NCBI RefSeq assembly: GCF_002000025.1
Contig: NZ_MUZV01000001.1
Location: forward strand, 434,001-498,000
Direction of reading: 5' to 3'
Source of the DNA: Cognaticolwellia aestuarii
Lineage (GTDB): Bacteria > Pseudomonadota > Gammaproteobacteria > Enterobacterales > Alteromonadaceae
DNA: 64,000 bases
Shown here: in pieces, positions 48,024-57,847 of the stretch
Numbering within the stretch: position 1 is the first letter of the stretch
Layout: every line of letters starts with the position of its first letter
The notes under the pieces: model-generated
What the model was told of the DNA's origin: nothing
Databases searched by the model: none
What the model saw: the letters and a program-made list of their open reading frames with translations, nothing else
Program-made: the position numbers and the translations under genes

Positions 48024-48047
48024 TAAAAAACCCAGTATAAAACTGGG
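48024..48047 (-). terminator. Intrinsic terminator of rpmB-rpmG
   Basis: On the minus strand CCCAGT/ACTGGG (48042-48047 with 48031-48036), five-base loop, followed by six U (48025-48030). Confidence 0.85.
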
Positions 48048-48069
48048 CTTTTAAATAAGAGGCTATCAA

Positions 48070-48225
48070 TTACTTGATTTTAGCTTCTTTATACATAACA
48101 TGCTGACGGATACGAGGATCAAACTTTTTGATCTCCATTTTTTCAGGCATAGTTTTTTTGTTTTTGTCTGTAGTGTAAAAATGGCCAGTGCCAGCACTAG
48201 AAACTAAACGAATTTTATCACGCAT
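48070..48225 (-). CDS. rpmG: 50S ribosomal protein L33
   Basis: 51 codons: starts '[17 protein letters not shown]', ends 'MYKEAKIK'. It contains '[10 protein letters not shown]', as in L33 of the zinc-free type (no Cys pairs). It starts 9 bp after rpmB, and the strong terminator follows. Large-subunit protein near the E site. Confidence 0.97.
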   Translation of the reverse strand: MRDKIRLVSSAGTGHFYTTDKNKKTMPEKMEIKKFDPRIRQHVMYKEAKIK

Positions 48226-48234
48226 TGTAATTCC

Positions 48235-48471
48235 TTAAACTTTTTCGCCACGAGCACGGATGTCAGTTAATACTGCATCAATACCTTTTTTATCGATAAT
48301 ACGCATTCCTTTCGGAGTTAAACGTAATTTAACGAAACTATTTTCGCTCTCAACCCAAAAACGGTGAGTTTGAAGGTTTGGTAAAAAGCGACGACGAGTC
48401 GCGTTTCTTGCGTGCGAACGGTTGTTACCAACCATTGGCTTTTTGCCTGTTACTTGGCAGACTTTAGACAT
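48235..48471 (-). CDS. rpmB: 50S ribosomal protein L28
   Basis: 78 residues: '[17 protein letters not shown]', '[16 protein letters not shown]' and '[13 protein letters not shown]' are L28 blocks. First gene of rpmB-rpmG. A TATAAT on the minus strand (48552-48557) is a probable -10; the -35 is poor. A stem CCCGAG/CTTGGG in the leader may be regulatory. Confidence 0.97.
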   Translation of the reverse strand: MSKVCQVTGKKPMVGNNRSHARNATRRRFLPNLQTHRFWVESENSFVKLRLTPKGMRIIDKKGIDAVLTDIRARGEKV

Positions 48472-49098
48472 ATTGAGTACTCCAAAATTAATTTCAGGTC
48501 ATGCTGTATTTCCCCAAGACCGTCGCCTCGGGATCCTGAAAAAGGTGGCATATTATAGTGAAAGTGAAAAACGAATACCAGCATTAATCAAAAATTAAGG
48601 AAGGAGTTTTTATTTCACATATTTTTCAATAGGTTAAACTCAAAAAACTAACTAAAACTGGTGATTATATGCTGTATTATTATCCGAGTAGAGCAATAAT
48701 CCATCATTAGCTGGCTATTTTAGCAACCGAACATTTCATTGATTTGTCTTTTTCGCTACTCAAGCGCACTAGCAATGCAAAATACTGGTGATATCGAAAA
48801 TAGTAAAATAACGCTTATTTCAGTCGCTAAAGCACTTTTTACTTATTATTACCTGCGCTCTGGATATGTGAAGAAATGAGTATAGTGCAATGCTTATAAT
48901 CACTTTAGTCACTTTTTTATAACATTTACCGCATAGCTTATTGTCAATATGATAAGTTTTACCTGCATCAATGCTGATTTCCCCACAACCTTAGCATTGA
49001 TAGTTTAGCTTACCTCGAACTTCGGTCATTATTGGCTTTAAACACTAGCATGCTCTCATTAAACATAGTTAGCTCTTAAGGTTAAAAACAACCACACC
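48472..49098. other. Non-coding tract between rpmB and radC
   Basis: Near the left end lie the rpmB leader stem and -10. The remaining ~500 bases are AT-rich, with stops in all frames. No gene, RNA or repeat is recognised. Confidence 0.5.
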
Positions 49099-49776
49099 TT
49101 ATAAGTGAATACGACCATGTTCTGCATACGAGTAACAATAGCAACCTGCCACAATAATATGGTCAAGCACTTTAACATCAATTAACGCCAACGCTTGCTC
49201 TAAGCGCGTAGTAATTTGATTATCAGCGATACTGGGTTCTGCTATGCCCGATGGATGATTATGTGCCAGAATAACCGCTCCAGCTTGATATTTTATTGCA
49301 AACTCCACCACAATACGTGGATACACCGCAGCGGCATTAATAGTGCCGTGAAACAAACGTTCAAACTTAATGACTTGGTGTTGAGTATTTAAAAATAACA
49401 CCGCGAAAACTTCTCGAGTTTCATGGCGTAATTCCGCTTTCAAAAAATTTTGTGTCATTGCTGAAGATGTTAAGGCCTGCCCCGTGTTCATTTGCTCAGC
49501 CAAATAACGTTTCGACATTTCCAAACAGGCTTGCAGCTGAACATACTTTGCTACACCTAAGCCATGATGTTGACAAAAGCTTGTTAAATCAGCTTGATAT
49601 ATTTGAGATATGCTACCAAAGCTTTTTAACAATTTTCTCGATAGATCAACAACATGACAGCCCTTAACACCAGTTCGTAGAAATATAGCTAATAATTCAG
49701 CATCACTTAAACTTTGTGCACCCTGCTGTAATAACTTCTCACGTGGTTTTTCATCGGTAGGCCAGTCTTTTAACAT
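49099..49776 (-). CDS. radC: RadC JAB-domain protein
   Basis: 225 residues from ATG 49776, which has AGGA eight bases upstream; an upstream 20-codon extension is rejected. N-terminal UPF0758 domain 'DWPTDEKPREKLL' with HhH-like 'LLAIFLRTGVKG', then JAMM motif 'HNHPSGIAEPSIAD'. The molecular function of RadC is unsettled. It is divergent from coaBC with an 84-bp gap. Confidence 0.94.
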   Translation of the reverse strand: MLKDWPTDEKPREKLLQQGAQSLSDAELLAIFLRTGVKGCHVVDLSRKLLKSFGSISQIYQADLTSFCQHHGLGVAKYVQLQACLEMSKRYLAEQMNTGQALTSSAMTQNFLKAELRHETREVFAVLFLNTQHQVIKFERLFHGTINAAAVYPRIVVEFAIKYQAGAVILAHNHPSGIAEPSIADNQITTRLEQALALIDVKVLDHIIVAGCYCYSYAEHGRIHL

Positions 49777-49860
49777 AAGTGCATCCTTGCAAAGTGGTTT
49801 TAAAAAAAGTGTGAATAATGCTATCTTATCGCCCATTGTTGTTATTAAGATTAGCAGTTT

Positions 49861-51096
49861 ATGCAGATTCTTCAGGGTAAAAAAATTCTATTAGGTATTA
49901 GTGGTGGTATTGCCGCTTATAAAACGCCAGAGCTAGTGCGCCGACTTAAAGATCAGGGTGCCGATGTGCGTGTTGTTATGACCGAAGGTGCAAAAGCATT
50001 TATAACGCCACTCACCTTACAAGCCGTTTCTGCTAATGCGGTATCTGATAGCTTATTAGATACACAAGCTGAATTAGCTATGGGCCATATTGAACTGGCC
50101 AAATGGGCTGATTTTATTCTAATTGCCCCCGCGACAGCCGATCTAATTGCTAAAATTGCTGCCGGCATGGCCAATGACTTATTAACCACACTTTGCTTAG
50201 CGACAGCTGCACCCGTTGCCATTGCCCCAGCAATGAACCAGCAGATGTGGCATAACCTAGCAACGCAAAAAAACATCGAAACATTAATCGCACGCCATTA
50301 TGCTATTTTTGGCCCTGGCGCTGGCGAACAAGCTTGTGGAGATATTGGTTTAGGACGCATGTTAGACGTACCGGAATTAGTCGAGCTAACGCGTCAATAC
50401 ATTACCAACAATTTTGAGATGGCTGCTAGCAAGCAGCAGCCTTTAGCTGGCCAAAAATGGTTAATTACCGCAGGGCCAACACGTGAAGCCATTGATCCAG
50501 TACGTTATATCTCAAATCACAGCTCTGGAAAAATGGGCTTTGCTATCGCCAGAGCAGCACAAAATCTAGGGGCTGATGTGACGATAATTTCTGGCCCGGT
50601 TAATTTAACCACACCAGAAAATTGTCATAAAATATCGGTTACAAGTGCGATTGAAATGCATCAACAAGCTTTAGAACACGCCGCTACATCAGATGTTTTT
50701 GTTGCTTGCGCTGCTGTGGCTGATTATCGCCTCGACAATATCGCCAATGAGAAAATTAAAAAGTCTCACGACACCATGCAACTCAATCTTATAAAAAATC
50801 CAGATATTGTTGCAGATGTGGCTGCGATGACAAATAAACCTTTTACCGTTGGCTTTGCTGCTGAAACGCAAGATGTTGAGCATTATGCTCGAGATAAATT
50901 AGCCCGTAAAAAACTCGACATGATCGCCGCAAATAATGTTGCGGCTGAAGGTCAGGGCTTTAATAGTGATGACAATGCTTTAACCGTATTCACTGCCAAT
51001 GATGAAAAAGCGCTGCCCTTGATGAACAAAAATGAATTGGCCAAGAAACTGGTGCAACATATTCATCATACGCTGAAAAATACACTCAAAAAATAA
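49861..51096 (+). CDS. coaBC: Bifunctional phosphopantothenoylcysteine decarboxylase/phosphopantothenate-cysteine ligase
   Basis: 411 residues: the CoaC flavoprotein domain ('[18 protein letters not shown]', 'PAMNQQMW', '[17 protein letters not shown]') followed by CoaB ('[19 protein letters not shown]', 'KIKKS'). It carries out steps 2 and 3 of coenzyme A synthesis. In E. coli dut follows; here the next gene is slmA. Confidence 0.97.
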   Translation: MQILQGKKILLGISGGIAAYKTPELVRRLKDQGADVRVVMTEGAKAFITPLTLQAVSANAVSDSLLDTQAELAMGHIELAKWADFILIAPATADLIAKIAAGMANDLLTTLCLATAAPVAIAPAMNQQMWHNLATQKNIETLIARHYAIFGPGAGEQACGDIGLGRMLDVPELVELTRQYITNNFEMAASKQQPLAGQKWLITAGPTREAIDPVRYISNHSSGKMGFAIARAAQNLGADVTIISGPVNLTTPENCHKISVTSAIEMHQQALEHAATSDVFVACAAVADYRLDNIANEKIKKSHDTMQLNLIKNPDIVADVAAMTNKPFTVGFAAETQDVEHYARDKLARKKLDMIAANNVAAEGQGFNSDDNALTVFTANDEKALPLMNKNELAKKLVQHIHHTLKNTLKK

Positions 51097-51220
51097 GTGA
51101 GTAGCCGTTAAGTTCTTTATTGAATATCAACTAAATAACGCTATACAATCATGCTAATTATTCAGTAGCTCTACTATTAAGTGCTACTGAAAATATAACA
51201 AAAACAAGAGAATCAGTTTT

Positions 51221-51805
51221 ATGTCGGCGACTCAAAAACCTAATCGTAAACAACAAATTTTAGAATGCCTTGCTCATATGCTACAAACCAGCGCAGGGCA
51301 ACGGATCACAACAGCTAAACTTGCTGTAGAAGTTGGCGTATCTGAAGCAGCACTTTACCGTCACTTTCCATCAAAAGCACGTATGTTCGAGGGCTTAATA
51401 GAGTTTATTGAAGAGTCGATTTTTTCTCGTGTCAATTTGATATTATCCGACCATAAAGAAGCCCTGATTCGATGCCACCATATTTTGCATGTTTTACTCA
51501 TCTTTGCTGAACGTAACCCTGGTATGTGCCGTATTTTAGCGGGTGATGCCTTAATGGGCGAAAACGAACGTTTACGAGCACGGGTTAATCAATTTTTTGA
51601 GAAGCTAGAATCACAATTTAAACAAGTGTTACGCGAACGCAAGCTCAGAGAAGGTAAAGGTTTTACTATCTCAGAGCCAGCTTTAGCCAATATTTTAATG
51701 GCTTTCGCAGAAGGTAAAATTAATCAGTATGTCCGTTCTGATTTTACCAAAAAACCCAGTAATGACTTTAATGAACAATGGCAATTTTTAATGGCTGATA
51801 AGTAA
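51221..51805 (+). CDS. slmA: Nucleoid occlusion factor SlmA
   Basis: 194-residue TetR-fold DNA-binding protein that blocks FtsZ ring formation over the nucleoid. HTH '[19 protein letters not shown]', family block '[11 protein letters not shown]' and '[18 protein letters not shown]'. The coaBC neighbourhood is typical, though dut between them is missing. Confidence 0.95.
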   Translation: MSATQKPNRKQQILECLAHMLQTSAGQRITTAKLAVEVGVSEAALYRHFPSKARMFEGLIEFIEESIFSRVNLILSDHKEALIRCHHILHVLLIFAERNPGMCRILAGDALMGENERLRARVNQFFEKLESQFKQVLRERKLREGKGFTISEPALANILMAFAEGKINQYVRSDFTKKPSNDFNEQWQFLMADK

Positions 51806-51871
51806 CGGTCTAACGCCATTTTCGACAATACGCCAATCTGTATTGGCCAATGAAACCTCTAAGGAAGCATC

Positions 51872-53344
51872 GTGAGCAAGTTAGCACAACTAAAACCTAA
51901 TAAACTGTGGCAAATTTTCGAGCAAATCTGTAGCATTCCACATCCATCGAAACATGAACAAAAAATATCACTTTGGATACAATCTTGGGCTAGCGAATTA
52001 GGTCTAAGTGTTAAAGAAGATGCAGTTGGCAACTTAATTATCAAGAAGCCTGCTACTGCGGGTATGGAAAATAAAAAAGGCGTTATTTTACAAGCCCATA
52101 TGGATATGGTTCCACAAAAAAATGCCGACACTCAGCATGACTTTCTTGTTGATGCGATTAAACCCTATATTATCACTGAAGCTGACGGTGATTGGGTTAC
52201 CGCTGAAGGCACAACTTTAGGTGCTGATAATGGCATAGGTTTATCTTCAGCATTAGCGGTTTTAGCTAGTGACAACGTGCCTCATGGGCCATTAGAAGTA
52301 TTAGTCACTATTGATGAAGAAGCCGGCATGACTGGCGCTTTTGGTCTTGAAGCAGGTTGGTTAGACGGTGAATTACTGATCAATACCGATTCAGAGCAGG
52401 AAGGCGAAGTTTATATGGGCTGTGCTGGTGGCATCGATGGTGAAGCTACCTTCGCGATTACCAATGAAGATGCTCCTGCTGATGTTGAGTCTTTTAACTT
52501 ATCTATTTCAGGCTTAAAAGGCGGTCATTCTGGTGTTGATATACATACCGGCCGTGCTAATGCCAACAAACTATTAGTTAGATTTCTCCTGGCTGCAAGT
52601 AACGAGTTTGAGTTGCGTTTAACTGAATTAAATGGCGGAAGTTTACGCAATGCCATACCACGTGAAGCTGATGCGAGTTTTGTTATTAATAAAGCCCAAG
52701 TAGCAGCCTTTAAAACTAAATTGGCAGAATATTTAACCACACTACGTCAGTCTTTAGGTGCAATTGAGACTGATATTGACATGTTGTTAATTTCACCTGA
52801 AACCTTTGATGAGTGCTGGACACTCGACACACAAAATACCATTTTACGTGCGTTAAGCGCATGCCCTAACGGCGTATTGCGTATGAGTGATGATATTGAA
52901 GGCATTGTTGAAACCTCATTAAATTTAGGTGTTATGCGCAGCAAAGGAAACAAATTTGTTGCTATGACGTTAATTCGCAGTTTACATGATGATGGCCGCT
53001 TAGATGCACAAACCATGGTGCAATCGGTATTTGAATTGGCAGGCGCTGCAATTAAGTTTTCAGGGGCTTACCCTGGCTGGAAGCCAGATACAAGCTCAGC
53101 ATTAATGCAAACTGTGCGAGATACCTATCAGTCGCTTTTTGATAAAGTGCCAGAAATTATGGTTATTCATGCCGGTCTTGAATGTGGATTATTCAAAACA
53201 GCCTACCCACACTGGGACATGGTATCATTTGGCCCAACCATCAAGTTCCCACATTCACCTGATGAGAAAGTACAAATAGCCACGGTTGAACAATATTGGC
53301 AGCTTTTAATCGCTGTGTTAGCAAATATTCCTGAAAAGGCATAG
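51872..53344 (+). CDS. pepD: Aminoacyl-histidine dipeptidase (peptidase D)
   Basis: 490-residue M20-family zinc peptidase: 'QAHMDMVPQK', 'GTTLGADNGIG', 'DEEAGMTGAFG' and 'HAGLECGLF' hold the metal ligands. Hydrolyses His-containing and other dipeptides in the cytosol. GTG start at 51872, with AAGGAAG upstream. A strong terminator follows. Confidence 0.95.
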   Translation: MSKLAQLKPNKLWQIFEQICSIPHPSKHEQKISLWIQSWASELGLSVKEDAVGNLIIKKPATAGMENKKGVILQAHMDMVPQKNADTQHDFLVDAIKPYIITEADGDWVTAEGTTLGADNGIGLSSALAVLASDNVPHGPLEVLVTIDEEAGMTGAFGLEAGWLDGELLINTDSEQEGEVYMGCAGGIDGEATFAITNEDAPADVESFNLSISGLKGGHSGVDIHTGRANANKLLVRFLLAASNEFELRLTELNGGSLRNAIPREADASFVINKAQVAAFKTKLAEYLTTLRQSLGAIETDIDMLLISPETFDECWTLDTQNTILRALSACPNGVLRMSDDIEGIVETSLNLGVMRSKGNKFVAMTLIRSLHDDGRLDAQTMVQSVFELAGAAIKFSGAYPGWKPDTSSALMQTVRDTYQSLFDKVPEIMVIHAGLECGLFKTAYPHWDMVSFGPTIKFPHSPDEKVQIATVEQYWQLLIAVLANIPEKA

Positions 53345-53355
53345 TTGCACTTATC

Positions 53356-53377
53356 GCGCGTTATTTTTATAACGCGC
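53356..53377 (+). terminator. Intrinsic terminator of pepD
   Basis: GCGCGTTAT (53356-53364) and ATAACGCGC (53369-53377), perfect 9-bp stem with a TTTT loop, followed by a pyrimidine-rich stretch. Confidence 0.75.
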
Positions 53378-53507
53378 TACTTCTTCTTTCTGCTGCAATA
53401 AACTATGCTTAAGACAATCAGCAGCACATATTGTCGACACTCATCTAATTATTAAATTAGATTTAACCACCTAAGCTAAACTTGGGGTTTTTATAGGAAA
53501 AAATGAC

Positions 53508-54167
53508 ATGATTCAGCCAGAAAAAATTATAATAGCTGACGATCACCCATTATTTAGACAGGCGTTATTGGCCACACTAAAATTAAAACTCACACAAACA
53601 CAGTGGTTAGAAGCACAAACGATTGCAGAATTAGAACAACAACTCAGCGATAACAGTGACAGTGATTTAGTTTTATTAGATTTACATATACCCGGCGCAC
53701 ATGGCTTTAATACCTTGATTCATGTTCGAAATCACTTCCCACAAATTCCCGTTGTTATTGTTTCGGCTCACGAAGATCATGAAGTTATACATAAAGCAAT
53801 GGGCTATGGCGCGTCAGGCTTTATACCTAAATCGACACCTGTTGAAGATATTTACAATGCTATTCAACACGTATTGTTAGGTAATATTTGGACCCCTGCG
53901 GCTTACAATGAGTCAGCACCGACGCAAGATAATAATGATATCGCCGAGCGTGTTGCAAGCCTGACACAACAGCAATATCGCATTCTAATGATGTTTGCTC
54001 AAGGTATGCTTAATAAACAAATTGCTTATGATCTCAATGTTTCTGAGGCAACGATTAAAGCTCATGCCACAGCAATATTTCGTAAACTTGATGTTCGCAA
54101 CCGCACACAAGCCGTGATTGCTATTTCACAACTTGATATTGCTGATGTGCAACTACAAAGTAGTTAG
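53508..54167 (+). CDS. crbR: LuxR/NarL-type response regulator, CrbR-like
   Basis: 219 residues: receiver with acidic D11-D12, phospho-acceptor D58 ('VLLDLHIPG'), and Lys 'FIPKSTP'; C-terminal LuxR HTH ('LNKQIAYDLNVSEATIKAHA'). It converges on a symporter-kinase hybrid of CrbS type, 19 bp apart. CrbS/CrbR controls acetyl-CoA synthetase and acetate uptake in Vibrio and Pseudomonas. The pairing and the actP-like gene nearby support the call; direct proof is lacking. Confidence 0.82.
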   Translation: MIQPEKIIIADDHPLFRQALLATLKLKLTQTQWLEAQTIAELEQQLSDNSDSDLVLLDLHIPGAHGFNTLIHVRNHFPQIPVVIVSAHEDHEVIHKAMGYGASGFIPKSTPVEDIYNAIQHVLLGNIWTPAAYNESAPTQDNNDIAERVASLTQQQYRILMMFAQGMLNKQIAYDLNVSEATIKAHATAIFRKLDVRNRTQAVIAISQLDIADVQLQSS

Positions 54168-54186
54168 CTGATGATTTGCTAAAGTA

Positions 54187-57100
54187 TTATTGTAAATATT
54201 TTTCTTGCAGTTTTTTCGTTAGCATCGCACTCATCATTGCTCTAAGTGCTGCAGGTTTAACCAATTTACGCATAAAGCCTATATCTGCTGCTAAGGTTTT
54301 TTCTTCTAAATCGCTATCTGTGGTAGCGGTAATTAAGATCGCAGGCACATAGTTTCTACTCAGCTTTCTTAGCTCAGTAATGAGCCCAATTCCATTAAAG
54401 TCATAATCGAGTTGGTAATCAACCAGTAAAATTTCGATGTCACTTTTGTGGTCGTCATAAAGCGATATCGCTTGATCATATGAGTCAGCCGCTAAAACAT
54501 TACAGCCCCATGCCGACAGTAACTCCACCATGCCGCTAAGCACGTCTGAGTCGTTATCAATACACATGACGGTAACATCGCTTAAACCAACATTAACAGC
54601 AGGTTTCGACACCGACATTTCTTGTTGGGCTTGCGCTCGGTCAACACCAACAGAAAATTTACAACCCATACCCACTTCCGATCGTAATGCTAAAGGATGA
54701 GCCAATAAATTAGCTAAACTTTGCGTAATATTGAGCCCCAAACCTAAACCGCCTGCTGAAGCACTTTGCTGATTATCTAACTGAGTAAATTGTTCAAAAA
54801 CCATACTTTGTTTATCAAGCGGAATTCCCGGACCATTGTCCAAAACCTGAATATCAACCAATGACCCTTTTGCTCTTGCTCCTAATAACACTTTACCAGG
54901 GCTAGCATAACGAAAGGCATTACCAATTAAGTTCTGTAATATTCGACGCAATAAGCTCCGATCAGAGCGCAACCACAAAGAGTTACTATGCACACGAAAT
55001 TCAACATTAAGCTCAAGCGCACTGGCAGAAAACTCTTTCGCCAGATCATCAAATAATGACTTAATCGAAAAAGTGGTGATATTCGGCCTGATATTACCAC
55101 TTTCAATACGCGCTATTTCCGCCAAATCGGCAACCAAATCATTGGCTACTTTTAAAGAATGATCAATATTATCAACTTGTCGTTGTTGTGTAGCGGTCAA
55201 ATTGCCTTGGCTAGCTAACGCCGAAGTAAACAAACGTGCGGCTTCTAATGGTTGCATAAGATCATGGCTACAGGCTTTCAAATATAAGCTTTTCTTCACA
55301 TGTGCTTGTTCAGCTTTTTCCCGCGCTAATGCCAAGGCATCGTTGGTTTGCTCTAGCTTTCTTGTTCGCTCTAGTACACGAGTTTCCAAATCAACATTAG
55401 CTTCAATTAAGCCTCTTTCCGCCTGACGGTAAGCCGTAATATCGGAAAACAGCATCACAAAACCGCCACCAGGTAAGGGGTTGCCTTCAATGCGTATCAC
55501 TCGACCATCACTATGCTCGCGTTCAGAGCTATGTGGACTGCCATTACGTAAATGCGCTAAACGCTTATTTACTTGCTGATCCACCTTACCGACACCACAT
55601 AAGCCACGTTTAACGTTATAACGAATTAAATCACTAACAGGGCTCCCTTGGTAAACAAGCTCAGGTGGATAATCAAATAAATCGACATATTTTTTATTCC
55701 AAGCCACAAGGTTGAGATCGCTATCGACAATCGAAATGCCTTCACTGGCATTCTCGATCGCACTTTGCAATAAATCTTGGCTATACTGCTGGCGTTGGCT
55801 GGATGCTTCTTCAACTAATACAGCAATTTCATCTAATGCAATATCACGCCCTTCTAACGCTGAAGACAATACTAATCGAGCAGACGATGCCCCCATAACA
55901 CTCGCTAAGGTGTTTTCAGTATGTTGTAATAATTTTTGGTTATAAGCGACATTACTCATTTTAGATTTAACCGTTAAACGCTGAAACTGCGTAAAACTGA
56001 TACTTGATTTTTTTTCACCAACAAAACGTGAAACCAATAGCTCAAGCTCTTGAATATTTATTTGTTTATTTCGCTGCAACTGTAACGCTTTAGGAGCTTG
56101 ATACTCCATAAACAAAGACGCCTGCATGCGCTCTTGTACACTCTGACGGCTAACATGGGATAGCAACCACATTGAAATAATATTCATTGATAAAGACAGC
56201 AAACTTGCCATTGAACTTGCTGGCAAAAAACCGCCTTCAAAAGGGTTAGGGTACAGCCCAAACTGTGGAATGAAGTTAAGAAACAACCAAGCACCAAAAC
56301 CAATAAGAATACCGCCATAAACTGCTGTTAGCGTTGCTCTACGCCAATAAAAAGCAGCTATTAAGGCCGGGGTTAACTGGGCAAAAGCACCAAAAGCGAT
56401 TTCACCTAAAGAGCTTAAAGTATCAGGTGACGCCATAAGAAATACGCCATAACCTAATAAAATCACAAATAATACCAACACCTTACGAATAGTTAACAAC
56501 CGTAAACGAAAGTTATCGTAATCACTGTGACTTTGGCTATGCTTATTCGCACGGTATAACCAAGGAAAAACAATTTCGTTACTGAGCATGGTGCTTAAGG
56601 CAATAGAAGAAATGATCACCATAGAGCTCGCCGCCGATATAGCCCCTAAAAATGTTAAGAGTGTCAACCAAGGCTGTTGCTGATACCAAGGTAAAAATAA
56701 AACATAAGCATCTGATGGCACAGTTTCACCCAGCAATAAGTGCCCTGCTAAGCCTAAAGGCACGGCAAATATGGCAAACACTAATAAATACAGCGGAAAA
56801 ATACGTCGGCTAAGCCAAGTGTCTCTTTCATCTTTGAGCTCGACCACCATTACTTGAAATTGCCGAGGTAGGGATAAAAAAGCTGCCATGGTGATCACTA
56901 ACATGGCAAACATTGACATAACATTAGGAAAATTAAGCTGTTGATCTAGTTCAATATTAGCAGATGAACGCCGCCAAATTTCCATCGGAGAGTCAAATAA
57001 AACATAAGTAACAAAAATACCCACCGCAAGAAAAGCAAATAGTTTGACTAAAGACTCAAAAGCGATAGCTAACATAACGCCAGGGTGGCGTTCAGTAACG

Positions 57101-57630
57101 TCAATATTACGCACACCAAAGACAATGGTAAAACCGGCTAAAACTAGACTAACAACCAAACCAAAGTGCCAATTGGCGAGGCTTTGTTCTGCCTGTAGTT
57201 GTTGAAATGAATAGACAATAGCCTTTAATTGTAAGCCAACATAAGGCATGGTCCCTACTAATGCGACGATAGTAACTAAAATAGCAAGCTTATGTGATTT
57301 ACCAAAACGGGCCGCAAGTAAATCAGCAATTGAGGTAAGGTTTAATTTTAAGCTGACACGGATAATGCGTTGAATAAAAGGCCAAGCAAACGTAAACAGT
57401 ATGATTGGCCCTAGGTATATCGGCAGATGAGAAATAAAATTGCTTGATGCTTGCCCTGTGGTACCTAAAAAACTCCAAGAAGTACAATACACCCCCAAGG
57501 TTAACGCATAAATTATTGCCTGACTTTTTCTGACTAATTTATGACGATACTTATCTCCCATGTAGGCAATAAAAAACAATAAGCCTATATAAGCAAAACT
57601 TAAGCCTGCTAATTGCCAGTTTGGAAACAT
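54187..57630 (-). CDS. crbS: Sodium/solute symporter-sensor kinase hybrid, CrbS-like
   Basis: 1147 residues: an N-terminal SSS-family transporter region with about 13 helices (residues 1-480), a linker, a PAS domain ('ISIVDSDLNLVAWNKKYVDL'), a coiled coil, HisKA with H789 ('ACSHDLMQP'), HATPase ('LIGNAFRYASPGKV', 'DNGPGIPLDK', 'GGLGLGLNI') and a C-terminal receiver with D1071. CrbS senses acetate-related signals and controls acs/actP through CrbR. Here CrbR is the convergent neighbour. Confidence 0.9.
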   Translation of the reverse strand: MFPNWQLAGLSFAYIGLLFFIAYMGDKYRHKLVRKSQAIIYALTLGVYCTSWSFLGTTGQASSNFISHLPIYLGPIILFTFAWPFIQRIIRVSLKLNLTSIADLLAARFGKSHKLAILVTIVALVGTMPYVGLQLKAIVYSFQQLQAEQSLANWHFGLVVSLVLAGFTIVFGVRNIDVTERHPGVMLAIAFESLVKLFAFLAVGIFVTYVLFDSPMEIWRRSSANIELDQQLNFPNVMSMFAMLVITMAAFLSLPRQFQVMVVELKDERDTWLSRRIFPLYLLVFAIFAVPLGLAGHLLLGETVPSDAYVLFLPWYQQQPWLTLLTFLGAISAASSMVIISSIALSTMLSNEIVFPWLYRANKHSQSHSDYDNFRLRLLTIRKVLVLFVILLGYGVFLMASPDTLSSLGEIAFGAFAQLTPALIAAFYWRRATLTAVYGGILIGFGAWLFLNFIPQFGLYPNPFEGGFLPASSMASLLSLSMNIISMWLLSHVSRQSVQERMQASLFMEYQAPKALQLQRNKQINIQELELLVSRFVGEKKSSISFTQFQRLTVKSKMSNVAYNQKLLQHTENTLASVMGASSARLVLSSALEGRDIALDEIAVLVEEASSQRQQYSQDLLQSAIENASEGISIVDSDLNLVAWNKKYVDLFDYPPELVYQGSPVSDLIRYNVKRGLCGVGKVDQQVNKRLAHLRNGSPHSSEREHSDGRVIRIEGNPLPGGGFVMLFSDITAYRQAERGLIEANVDLETRVLERTRKLEQTNDALALAREKAEQAHVKKSLYLKACSHDLMQPLEAARLFTSALASQGNLTATQQRQVDNIDHSLKVANDLVADLAEIARIESGNIRPNITTFSIKSLFDDLAKEFSASALELNVEFRVHSNSLWLRSDRSLLRRILQNLIGNAFRYASPGKVLLGARAKGSLVDIQVLDNGPGIPLDKQSMVFEQFTQLDNQQSASAGGLGLGLNITQSLANLLAHPLALRSEVGMGCKFSVGVDRAQAQQEMSVSKPAVNVGLSDVTVMCIDNDSDVLSGMVELLSAWGCNVLAADSYDQAISLYDDHKSDIEILLVDYQLDYDFNGIGLITELRKLSRNYVPAILITATTDSDLEEKTLAADIGFMRKLVKPAALRAMMSAMLTKKLQEKYLQ

Positions 57631-57777
57631 AAAATTTCTCTATTTTATTCTTATTGATTGGTTATGGTGATTTTCAACTCTACGATAGCAAGCTAGCCAA
57701 ACGAATGAAAATATCCAAGCCTATACTTTAGTCGCAAGACATCGAATATAGCTGAAGCGAGTACGTAACAATAACAG

Positions 57778-57813
57778 TAGCTCAACATGTTTTTTCTTAT
57801 CGATATTGAGCTA
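57778..57813. repeat. Hairpin downstream of the second chemoreceptor gene
   Basis: TAGCTCAACAT (57778-57788) and ATATTGAGCTA (57803-57813) pair at 10 of 11 positions with a 14-base loop. It lies between the MCP gene end and the start of crbS on the minus strand; a terminator is plausible though the U-tract is missing. Confidence 0.45.
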
Positions 57814-57847
57814 ACCATCATTATCACGGTTATTGGTGGCAAAAAAT

